Assembly: GCA_016935985.1 (NCBI GenBank)
Contig: JAFGPW010000004.1
Coordinates: forward strand, 1 to 64,000
DNA length: 64,000 bases
Reading direction: 5' to 3'
Source: Candidatus Woesearchaeota archaeon
GTDB taxonomy: Archaea; Nanobdellota; Nanobdellia; Woesearchaeales; JAFGPW01
Shown here: piece after piece, positions 1 to 6,130 of the stretch
Layout: the number at the start of each line of letters is the position of its first letter
Numbering within the stretch: the stretch's first letter is position 1
Notes under the pieces: generated by a model
What the model was told of the DNA's origin: nothing
The model's database searches: none
The model's input: only the letters and a program-made list of their open reading frames with translations
Program-made: the position numbers and the translations under genes

Positions 1-369
<369 letters not shown>

Positions 370-777
370 TTGGGTGTCGCTAAAGAGTGTTCCGTAAACT
401 CGTATCAAGGAATTGTCACGAGGTTAATCGTTTTGCTTTACATCCTGCATCATACTTCAAGTTGCGTTGAAGTACTCATGGTAAGCCAATCAAAGAACGG
501 GAGGCGATAAGGATACCGTCTTGGGACGGCATCCAGGTGGATATCGGGGTTGTATATAAGGCTTTCGCTCGCGATCCAGGGGAAGGGATCGCTGTCGTCG
601 TCTGGGATACGCCGCGTAGCGAGACCTCGTCCTGAGAAGCAAGGTCGAGCAGCCGCTGACGACGGCGAGGGCGAGACGGGTCGAGGCCGAGCAAGCCATC
701 CCTTCCGGAAGAGGGATATGATTATGCATGAATATGTATCTTTACCGTCGAGAACGGGACGGAGCCGGCCGCTCAGC
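370..777 (-). other. 16S rRNA leader and upstream spacer
   Basis: This stretch of about 400 bp lies between the 16S gene and eL41. Reading the minus strand, a TATA box at 552-560 would start the rRNA precursor about 155 nt before mature 16S. Near 454-475 the leader has an inverted repeat TACTTCAA-N6-TTGAAGTA that could be part of the processing stem. Another inverted repeat, ATCCCT...AGGGAT, lies near 697-717. The short ORFs of the track here show no recognisable protein and look like chance openings in GC-rich DNA. I see no convincing extra gene. Confidence 0.6.
552..560 (-). promoter_or_regulatory. TATA box of the rRNA operon
   Basis: On the minus strand the sequence reads CTTATATACA, a strong archaeal TATA element, set in GC-rich DNA. 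Predicted initiation about 25 nt downstream gives a leader of roughly 155 nt before 16S. No competing gene starts here. Confidence 0.6.
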
Positions 778-879
778 CTACTTCCTGAGACGCTTGCGCT
801 TCTCGCGTTTCATGCGCTTGCGCTGCCACTTCCAGCGCATCTGCCCCTTCTTCTTCCAGCGCCGTGAGCTCCGTTTCAT
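778..879 (-). CDS. rpl41e: Ribosomal protein eL41
   Basis: A 33-residue, extremely basic protein, too short for the ORF track. Translation of the minus strand gives MKRSSRRWKKKGQMRWKWQR and then a tail of Arg and Lys ending RLRK. This matches archaeal eL41, which is 30-40 residues and has the same RWKKKG and MRWKW segments, and it aligns with the 25-residue eukaryotic protein from its second Met (plus coordinate 840). eL41 is a single helix that bridges the two ribosomal subunits. The longer start is preferred because a TATA box (CTTTTATAAACC, 908-917) lies about 30 nt upstream, which gives a nearly leaderless mRNA. It sits between the rRNA and tRNA genes, all on the minus strand. Confidence 0.88.
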   Translation of the reverse strand: MKRSSRRWKKKGQMRWKWQRKRMKREKRKRLRK

Positions 880-942
880 GGTGGATGCCGTGAGGAAATT
901 GCTACGGTTTATAAAAGTATCTGATGCCCTGTGCGGCAGACA

Positions 943-957
943 GCAATCAAAGATTGC
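943..957. repeat. Perfect tri-loop hairpin near tRNA genes
   Basis: GCAATC-AAA-GATTGC is a perfect 6-bp stem with a 3-nt loop, 28 nt past the 3' end of tRNA-Glu. A second perfect hairpin, GCATCTC-CGC-GAGATGC (971-987), touches the tRNA 3' end. Very similar hairpins with a TCC loop lie inside the tRNA-Glu intron (1046-1060) and after tRNA-Gly (3957-3973). Function unknown; transcription end or processing signals are possible. Confidence 0.5.
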
Positions 958-984
958 CGGGCCACGCGTCGCATCTCCGCGAGA

Positions 985-1106
985 TGCCCCGTGCGGGATT
1001 CGAACCCACGTCCTCGGATGTTTTCGGCGAGAACCGAAAATTTCAGCAATCTCCGATTGCTCGCCACGAAAATCCGAGATGATTGGCCGGACTACACCAA
1101 CGGGGC
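985..1106 (-). tRNA. tRNA-Glu(UUC) with a 47-nt intron
   Basis: Acceptor GCCCCGT pairs with ACGGGGC, with discriminator A. The D-arm is GTGT...TCAT, the anticodon stem is TCGGA/TCCGA, the variable loop is GGAC, and the T-arm is GTGGG-TTCGAAT-CCCGC. The spliced anticodon loop reads TTTTCGA, which gives anticodon UUC. The intron (about 1020-1066) interrupts the canonical 37/38 position and contains the hairpin GCAATC-TCC-GATTGC. Discriminator, four-nucleotide variable loop and D-arm all agree with archaeal tRNA-Glu. Intron borders are inferred from restoring the anticodon stem and loop. Confidence 0.9.
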
Positions 1107-1116
1107 GATTGAAAGG

Positions 1117-1245
1117 TGGGCCTGCGGGGATTCGAACCGACGGTTTCGTCCGTCGACACCGAGGGCAAGCGCTCGCCTCCGGGTCGGCTCACCGCAGACC
1201 GTGGGACCGGACACCAGCCCGCGTCCCACCGACTCCTCTGGGCCC
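1117..1245 (-). other. tRNA-like element, unresolved (orphan tRNA 3' half)
   Basis: The 3' end reads GGTTCGAATCCCCGCAGGCCCA, nearly identical to the end of the neighbouring tRNA-Ile, but the expected T-stem partner CGGGG is not in front of it. Deleting the 20-nt hairpin-forming piece TGTCGACGGACGAAACCGTC would rebuild a perfect T-stem (CGG+GG). The 5' edge GGGCCCA can pair with only the outer five acceptor bases, and I could not fold a normal D-arm or anticodon arm. Options are a tRNA with several introns, a split-tRNA 3' half, a decayed copy, or an integration scar at tRNA-Ile. I cannot decide between them. Confidence 0.4.
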
Positions 1246-1264
1246 TATCCTTTCGGAAAGGATA
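1246..1264. repeat. Tri-loop hairpin directly after tRNA-Ile
   Basis: TATCCTTT-CGG-AAAGGATA is a perfect 8-bp stem with a 3-nt loop. It starts 1 nt after the discriminator base of tRNA-Ile on the minus strand. It has the same layout as the other tRNA-adjacent hairpins of this window and may act in 3' processing or termination. Confidence 0.5.
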
Positions 1265-1265
1265 C

Positions 1266-1382
1266 TGGGCCTGCGGGGATTTGAACCCCGGACCACTGGT
1301 TTTCCTAGACTGCCCATGAACTTGGCTGTGCGGACAGCGGTCGTATAAGACCAGCACTCTCACCAGACTAAGCTACAGGCCC
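1266..1382 (-). tRNA. tRNA-Ile(UAU) with a 42-nt intron
   Basis: Acceptor GGGCCTG/CAGGCCC, discriminator A, TA at 8-9, D-arm GCTT-AGTCTGGTGA-GAGT, anticodon stem CTGGT/ACCAG, variable loop TGGTC, T-arm CGGGG-TTCAAAT-CCCCG. Removing 1302-1343 gives the loop CTTATAA, so the anticodon is UAU in an otherwise typical tRNA-Ile loop. Most archaea read AUA with a CAU tRNA carrying agmatidine made by TiaS. A genuine UAU tRNA-Ile is known from a few lineages, such as Nanoarchaeum and Korarchaeum. The intron also contains TTCATGG, so a two-intron reading that places CAU in a middle exon is a less likely alternative. Confidence 0.78.
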
Positions 1383-1411
1383 GTCTGCAGGGGCCCTGAG
1401 GAATCCTGGGC

Positions 1412-1423
1412 TATTTAAATATA
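1412..1423. promoter_or_regulatory. Shared TATA region, tRNA-Ile and plsX-like gene
   Basis: TATTTAAATATA is near-symmetric. On the minus strand it is 30 nt before the mature tRNA-Ile 5' end. On the plus strand it is about 56-67 nt before the ATG of the PlsX-like gene. It could serve both directions. Confidence 0.5.
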
Positions 1424-1478
1424 TTGCGTTTGGCGGGCCTGCACAAGCTTTAAGAAGATTCCCGGATTCCCCCGGCGT

Positions 1479-2789
1479 ATGAAGACCTACACTATCGCGC
1501 TCGATATGAATGTCGAGGATAAGGCCGAGATATTGCATGGACGGCACGGCAAGAGGGTCGTCGGGCAGAAGGGAATCGATCATGCGGCGCGTGGCGCGGC
1601 GATGGCGCTTCAGGACCATCCCGATCTCGAGCTCCTCATCATCGGCGACAACAAGGACATATCCTCCAAGGAAGCGGGCCACCGCACGCCGCGCCTCGAA
1701 CAGGCCCTCATCACTGGAGCGGAGGAGGTGGGAATCGATTATAATGACATCGCCGGCAGGTTCAGGATCATCCACGCGCCGCGGATTATCAGGCCGGGCC
1801 AGAAGGGCATCAAGGACATCCCGTTTACAGAGCTTATGGAGACGAGCGTCTACCGGACGATCGAGACCCTGACGCTCGGGACTCCTGCGCAGGCGGCGGT
1901 CACCTGCACCGACACAGGGGCGGTGCTCAACCTCGCCAGCATGAAACAAGGCGAGAGCAGGAAGGACAAGAAGCCGTTCATCCCGATGATCGAGGGCATC
2001 GATATGGCGACGCTGTGCGCCCCGTTCCCGAGCCAAGGCAGGACCGGCTACACGCTCGTCCTTGACATCGGCGGCCTTGCCGTCTCCTCGCCGCTCAACT
2101 ACCTGCACAACGCGGTGATGGCATCAGCGCTCCTCAAGTCTCAGGAGCGGATCCGGAGCAGGCCGAAGGTGGGTCTCGTCAATATAGGTAAGGAAGCGAA
2201 GAAGGGCGACGAGTTCCTCAGGTTCACCGACCTCATCCTCAGGAAGTACGTCGCCTCAACCTCGCAGTTCGACTATCTCGGCTTCGTCGAGGGAAACGAC
2301 ATCTTCACCGATCCGGCGAAGGACTCGGAGCACAAGCCCGACATCGTCCTCGTATCGGGCATGGCAGGCAACATCATGCTCAAGGCGATCGAGGGGTTCG
2401 GCAGGTTCATCAAGGGCGAGCTCGGGACGGCGGCAGGCAGCGGCTATGTGTCGAAGGCAGCAGCGGGGATTTTCTTCAAGGCGACCGGAGGCGGGAAGCG
2501 CTTCACCAGGCGGATCACCCCTGAGGCCTACGGTGGCGCCTACATCCTCGGGTACAGGAAGCTCATCATCAAGGGCCACGGCGCGTCATCTGACCTCGCG
2601 ATACACGCCTCGATCGGGAAGGCGTACCAGGCGGTATCCCATGATTACATACCGACGGCGGAGGATTATCTCCGCCGGTGGGGCACCGATGCCGTATCGA
2701 AGCGCATCACCGCTGAAGCGAAGTCACTCTGGTATCTGCAGCAGAAGCTCAGGGTCATGTTCAACAAGGCGTATGAGAAACTCGGCTGA
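1479..2789 (+). CDS. PlsX-like phosphate acyltransferase homologue
   Basis: The 436-residue protein shows the PlsX plan of a Rossmann-like fold related to phosphotransacetylase. The N-terminus is IALDMN with a following VVGQKGIDHAARGAAMAL helix, then HPDLELLIIGD, IIHAPRII, an AAVTCTDTGAVLNLA segment matching the SAGNTGA motif, KVGLVNIGKEAKKGDEF matching PRVGLLNIGEE, FVEGNDIF matching VEGRDIF, and DIVLVSGMAGNIMLKAIEG matching the D-GFTGNVxLK signature. Bacterial PlsX (about 330 residues) makes acyl-phosphate from acyl-ACP for membrane lipid synthesis. Archaeal lipids are made by other enzymes, so the substrate here is unknown. The C-terminal 90 residues extend beyond the usual family length. 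The gene is alone on the plus strand and converges with scpA, 12 bp away. Confidence 0.75.
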   Translation: MKTYTIALDMNVEDKAEILHGRHGKRVVGQKGIDHAARGAAMALQDHPDLELLIIGDNKDISSKEAGHRTPRLEQALITGAEEVGIDYNDIAGRFRIIHAPRIIRPGQKGIKDIPFTELMETSVYRTIETLTLGTPAQAAVTCTDTGAVLNLASMKQGESRKDKKPFIPMIEGIDMATLCAPFPSQGRTGYTLVLDIGGLAVSSPLNYLHNAVMASALLKSQERIRSRPKVGLVNIGKEAKKGDEFLRFTDLILRKYVASTSQFDYLGFVEGNDIFTDPAKDSEHKPDIVLVSGMAGNIMLKAIEGFGRFIKGELGTAAGSGYVSKAAAGIFFKATGGGKRFTRRITPEAYGGAYILGYRKLIIKGHGASSDLAIHASIGKAYQAVSHDYIPTAEDYLRRWGTDAVSKRITAEAKSLWYLQQKLRVMFNKAYEKLG

Positions 2790-2801
2790 GGACAGCGCAG
2801 G

Positions 2802-3617
2802 TCACTTGGCGAGCCTCTTGAGGTCGGTCTGCCCCTTCTGCTCCTCAGGGAGTACCTGGCTAAGGTCGAGCTCGAGGTTCTCCTCATCAGTGAGGAGCGA
2901 GATCCCGATCTCGCCGAACGACACTTTCTGCAGGAGATCCACCTTGCGCTGGTTGTCGAGGTGCAGCAGCGGCACGAAGGTGTAGACCTTGTCCTCCTTG
3001 GAGTCGGAGGGCAGCAGCTGGGTGAAGGTGAGGGTCGCGCCCTTCTTCTGGATGAAGTAGGAGCGGATCTGCCGATAGACCGACCTGATCACCGAGGTGA
3101 TGTTCATCGGGTTGTCCACGAGGTTGATGTCAGGGGCGTCGGGGATCCGGTTGAGGTCGCGCCGCTTCTTCACCTCGAGGGCCTTCCCCAACGCCTCGAC
3201 GAGGTCGTAGATCGAGACCTTGCGCTTGCGCGGCTGCGGCGTGCGCGGGACGAGCGTCGGCCGCTCCTCGCTCGACTGCGGGATGAACTGGCCCTCATAT
3301 TCCTCCATGAGCTCGTCGTAGAACTCCTGCTCGGTCTGCTCGGACGAGGCGATGAGCCGGTCGAACTCCTCGAGGTCCTCGGCGACGAGCCGGTTGGACT
3401 TCAGGCGGAGCAATATAGCGGCCGCGAGCAGCACCTTCCCCGACACCCGGAAGTCCAGCTCTTGGAGCTTCTTGATCGTCTCCAGGAACTTCGCGGCGAT
3501 CAGCGAGACGTCGATGTCCCAGGGGTTCATCTGCTCGGTCCTGACGAGGTCGAAGATCATCTCCTGCCAGGTCAGCTCATCCTCGTTGATGAGCATGCTG
3601 AAGATCTTGTCTTCCAT
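2802..3617 (-). CDS. scpA: Segregation and condensation protein A (ScpA, kleisin)
   Basis: A 271-residue kleisin that bridges SMC heads in the condensin-like complex acting on chromosome compaction. The N-terminus LTWQEMIFDLVRTEQMNPWD and the following SLIAAKFLETIKKLQELDFR, then KVLLAAAILLRLKSNRL, are typical ScpA signatures (ScpA 'NPWDI' region). A charged linker follows (residues about 110-170) and then the C-terminal winged-helix part, in which FVPLLHLDNQRKVDLLQ matches the FLALLEL segment. I start at ATG 3617 instead of the ORF-track start at 3680 because the TATA box (GATTTAAATATG, 3639-3649) lies inside that extension. The resulting leader is only a few nucleotides. No smc or scpB is in the window. 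Confidence 0.88.
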   Translation of the reverse strand: MEDKIFSMLINEDELTWQEMIFDLVRTEQMNPWDIDVSLIAAKFLETIKKLQELDFRVSGKVLLAAAILLRLKSNRLVAEDLEEFDRLIASSEQTEQEFYDELMEEYEGQFIPQSSEERPTLVPRTPQPRKRKVSIYDLVEALGKALEVKKRRDLNRIPDAPDINLVDNPMNITSVIRSVYRQIRSYFIQKKGATLTFTQLLPSDSKEDKVYTFVPLLHLDNQRKVDLLQKVSFGEIGISLLTDEENLELDLSQVLPEEQKGQTDLKRLAK

Positions 3618-3684
3618 AGCCGCCCCTAATGCGTGGGCATATTTAAATCTTGTTGCCCAGAATCGTCGCGAGCGCACCACAATC

Positions 3685-3696
3685 TTTATATAAAAG
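3685..3696 (+). promoter_or_regulatory. TATA box for the tRNA-Val/tRNA-Gly unit
   Basis: TTTATATAAAAG lies 25-36 nt before the first base of tRNA-Val. It is one of the strongest TATA matches of the window and fits a tRNA transcription unit that also includes tRNA-Gly. Confidence 0.65.
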
Positions 3697-3720
3697 CCGC
3701 GATTCCGGATGCCCTGCCAA

Positions 3721-3835
3721 GGGCCTGTGGTCTAGCGGTCATGACGTCGCCCTTACATGCACAGCTTCGCTGGGCGACCAGCAGGGGCACTGCTGAGTAA
3801 GGCGGAGGTCCCCAGTTCGAATCTGGGCAGGCCCA
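3721..3835 (+). tRNA. tRNA-Val(UAC) with a 42-nt intron
   Basis: Acceptor GGGCCTG/CAGGCCC, discriminator A, TG at 8-9, D-arm GTCT-AGCGGTCA-TGAC, anticodon stem TCGCC/GGCGG, variable loop AGGTC, T-arm CCCAG-TTCGAAT-CTGGG. Splicing out about 3758-3799 yields the loop CTTACAA, anticodon UAC. The intron is at the canonical 37/38 position. It is followed 24 nt later by tRNA-Gly. Confidence 0.93.
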
Positions 3836-3859
3836 TCCGCCCACGATGAGATGCTGTTC

Positions 3860-3930
3860 GCGACGGTAGTCTAATGGTAGGACACTACCCTGCCACGGTG
3901 GTAATCCGGGTTCGAATCCCGGCCGTCGCA
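3860..3930 (+). tRNA. tRNA-Gly(GCC)
   Basis: A complete 71-nt cloverleaf without intron: acceptor GCGACGG/CCGTCGC, discriminator A, D-arm GTCT-AATGGTA-GGAC, anticodon stem CTACC/GGTGG with loop CTGCCAC, variable loop TAAT, T-arm CCGGG-TTCGAAT-CCCGG. CCA is not encoded. It is the only tRNA of the window in which I see no intron. Confidence 0.96.
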
Positions 3931-3995
3931 TTCCGCAGAAATGAGGCGGACCGCGTGACAATCTCCGATTGTCGCTTGCCGGCCGTCGCATTCCG
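3919..3995 (+). repeat. 17-bp direct repeat of the tRNA-Gly 3' end
   Basis: CCGGCCGTCGCATTCCG, the last bases of tRNA-Gly plus flank, occurs at 3919-3935 and again at 3979-3995, just before the prefoldin gene. Duplicated tRNA 3' ends are the usual footprint of integrase-mediated insertion, but only 43 bp lie between the copies, so this would be an old, excised or very small insertion. The hairpin GACAATC-TCC-GATTGTC (3957-3973) sits between the copies. Confidence 0.5.
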
Positions 3996-4013
3996 GAGCG
4001 AAGAGAAGGGGTA

Positions 4014-4427
4014 ATGACCATGGACCAGGGGCTCCAGGAGAAGTACATGGAGATGCAGGTGCTGCAGAACCAGATCAAGCAGGTCGAGAGGCAGCTCGAG
4101 GTCTTCGAGACCCAGCTCGCCGACCTCACCAAGACCATGGAGGCGCTCGACCAGCTCGGCGTCGTCGAGGAGGGCGACCAGATCAAGGTCCCGCTGACGA
4201 ACGGCATATTCGTGGACGCCACCATCGGCAGGACCGATCGGCTGACCGTGAACGTGGGAAGCGACACCCTGGTGTCGAGGACCGTCCCTGAGACCAAGAG
4301 CATCCTCGACGAGCAGGTCCAGGAGATATCCAAGTACCGCGACGAGCTCATCCAGGGCCTCCAGAAGCTCGTCCACCACGCGCAGCGCGTCGAGGACGAC
4401 CTCCGGGCCCTCGCGGCGAAGGAGTAA
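4014..4427 (+). CDS. pfdA: Prefoldin subunit alpha
   Basis: The 137-residue protein is the alpha subunit of archaeal prefoldin, a hexameric jellyfish-shaped chaperone that hands unfolded proteins to the thermosome. The N-terminal helix (residues 3-40) and C-terminal helix (about 90-135) form the coiled-coil tentacles. Between them lies the beta-hairpin pair with VPLTNGIFVDATI and VNVGSDTLVSRT, which matches the VPLG-GAFVxA and VxVGTGxxVE family pattern. The ATG at 4014 follows a purine-rich GAGAAGGGG. The upstream TTG-started extension of the ORF track runs into the tRNA spacer and is rejected. FtsY follows after 4 nt, the conserved pfdA-ftsY pair of euryarchaea and relatives. Confidence 0.9.
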   Translation: MTMDQGLQEKYMEMQVLQNQIKQVERQLEVFETQLADLTKTMEALDQLGVVEEGDQIKVPLTNGIFVDATIGRTDRLTVNVGSDTLVSRTVPETKSILDEQVQEISKYRDELIQGLQKLVHHAQRVEDDLRALAAKE

Positions 4428-4431
4428 GACG

Positions 4432-6126
4432 ATGTTCAAGTTCTTGAAGGAGAAGCTGTCCGAAGCATTGCATAAGTTCTCGAGGAACGTCGACGAGGCC
4501 TCTGAGACCGTCGAGGAGGAGCCGAGAGCACCGGAGGGAATCCCGCTCCCCGAGGAGAAGGAGCTCGAGCAGGAGCTCGCGGAAGGGGAAAGGGAAGAGC
4601 ACGAGGAAGAGGAGAAGGAAGCGCCCGATGAAGAGCCGCTCGAGCCTGGGCCTGCAGTCGAACAGGGGAGAGGAGATAGGGAGAGCAAGGAGAGAGAGAC
4701 GCCGGCGGAGCCGATTGGAGGACAGGCGCCGCCGCCTGAGCCGGAACCGATCATCGGGGAGGATCTCGCAGGGCCCGAGTCGGCCATGACCGGCGAGCCG
4801 AAGGAGGAGAAGGCGCCCGAACCCCCACCTATGAACCTCCCGCCCGAACCGCTCCCTGACCACACGCTCCCCCCGCTGCCCGACCTCGCCGAGCCGCCGA
4901 AGGAGGAGAAGGGGCGCAAGGGTTTCTTCTCGCGGATCACCAAGGCCTTCAGGAAGAGGGAGGAGAAGCGTGAGGAGGCGTTGCCGGAGATCGAACCCCT
5001 CCCTGAGCTCGAACCTCTTCCTGAGGAACTCATGAGAGAGGAGCCGCCGAAGGCATCTGCACCCGGGAAGGAGAAGGAGCGGGAAACGAGGCTGCCGGTG
5101 AGGCCTGTGCCGGCACCAGCACCTGAAAAGGAACAGAAGGGTCCTGAACCCAAGAGGGAGAGACCCTCAATAATAAGGGAGGAGCCCAAGAAAGAAGAGG
5201 AGGATGAGGAGCGGAAGGAGAAGCGGAGCTTCTTCTCGGCGATCTCCGACACGATAACCAAGAAGGCGATCTCAGATGACCAGTTCGAGAACATGTTCTG
5301 GGACCTCGAGATGGCGCTCATGGAGAGCAATGTCGCGATGGAGGTGATCGGCGTCATCAAGAGGGACCTCAAGGAGCGGCTCGTCATGACCAAGGTGCGC
5401 CGTGGCCAGACCGCGCGCATCATCCAGGAGTCGCTCCGGCAGTCGATCGAGACCATGCTCGCGAACGAGAGCCCGGACCTCTATACCATGATCGCCGAAC
5501 GCCGGAAGAAGGAGCCCGACGCTCCCTTCGTGGTGCTCTTCGTCGGCGTCAACGGCTCGGGCAAGACCACGAACCTCGCCAAGGTCGCGCACTACCTGAA
5601 AGGGAAGGGCCTTGGGGTAGTGCTTGCCGCGTGCGACACCTTCCGCGCCGCGGCGATCCAGCAACTCGAGCTGCATGGCGAGAACCTCGGGCTGAAGGTG
5701 ATCAGGCATGATTATGGGAGCGACGCGGCGGCGGTCGCGTTCGACGCGATAGGACATGCGAAGGCGAAGAGGAAGGATGTCGTCCTCATCGACTCGGCGG
5801 GCAGGAGCCACGCGAACACCAACCTGATGGATGAGCTCAAGAAGCTCGCGAAGGTCGCGAAGCCTGACCTCACCGTCTTTGTCGGCGACTCGCTCACCGG
5901 GAACGACGCGGTCGAGCAGGCGAAGACGTTCGATGCGGCGGTGGGGGTCGACGCGGTGATCCTCGCCAAGCTCGACGTGGACGAGAAAGGCGGCGCGGCG
6001 ATCTCGGTCTCGCAGGTGACGAAGAAGCCGATCCTCTTCGTCGGGACCGGCCAGTCCTACGAGGATATCAGGCCGTTCCATCCGGGAATCATCCTCGAGA
6101 GCCTCGGGCTCGATGGGGCGGCATAG
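4432..6126 (+). CDS. ftsY: Signal recognition particle receptor FtsY
   Basis: A 564-residue SRP receptor GTPase that docks ribosome-SRP complexes at the membrane. The last 300 residues are the NG domain: GVNGSGKTTNLAKVA (P-loop), DTFRAAAIQQL (I-box region), DSAGRSHANTNLMDELKKL (G3, DTAGR in most relatives) and AKLDVDEKGGAAIS (G4, normally TKxD). The first 260 residues are a strongly acidic, Pro/Glu-rich, low-complexity region (EEEPRAPEG, PEPPPMNLPPEPLP), much longer than in most archaeal FtsY. It starts with an amphipathic segment, MFKFLKEKLSEALHKF, that could bind lipid. It lies 4 nt after pfdA, in one operon. The DTAGR to DSAGR and T to A in G4 changes are conservative. Confidence 0.95.
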   Translation: MFKFLKEKLSEALHKFSRNVDEASETVEEEPRAPEGIPLPEEKELEQELAEGEREEHEEEEKEAPDEEPLEPGPAVEQGRGDRESKERETPAEPIGGQAPPPEPEPIIGEDLAGPESAMTGEPKEEKAPEPPPMNLPPEPLPDHTLPPLPDLAEPPKEEKGRKGFFSRITKAFRKREEKREEALPEIEPLPELEPLPEELMREEPPKASAPGKEKERETRLPVRPVPAPAPEKEQKGPEPKRERPSIIREEPKKEEEDEERKEKRSFFSAISDTITKKAISDDQFENMFWDLEMALMESNVAMEVIGVIKRDLKERLVMTKVRRGQTARIIQESLRQSIETMLANESPDLYTMIAERRKKEPDAPFVVLFVGVNGSGKTTNLAKVAHYLKGKGLGVVLAACDTFRAAAIQQLELHGENLGLKVIRHDYGSDAAAVAFDAIGHAKAKRKDVVLIDSAGRSHANTNLMDELKKLAKVAKPDLTVFVGDSLTGNDAVEQAKTFDAAVGVDAVILAKLDVDEKGGAAISVSQVTKKPILFVGTGQSYEDIRPFHPGIILESLGLDGAA

Positions 6127-6130
6127 GACC

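Noticed and set aside
728-1348. 206-aa plus-strand ORF across the tRNA cluster
   Set aside because: Runs through eL41 (opposite strand) and three tRNA or tRNA-like genes; peptides such as CGIRTHVLG are tRNA T-arm translations.
3618-3680. Longer N-terminus of ScpA
   Set aside because: The extension contains the TATA box and adds no conserved sequence.
3885-5456. 523-aa minus-strand ORF opposite pfdA and ftsY
   Set aside because: Antisense shadow of ftsY; low-complexity Ser/Gly translation of a Glu/Pro-coding region, also running through tRNA-Gly.
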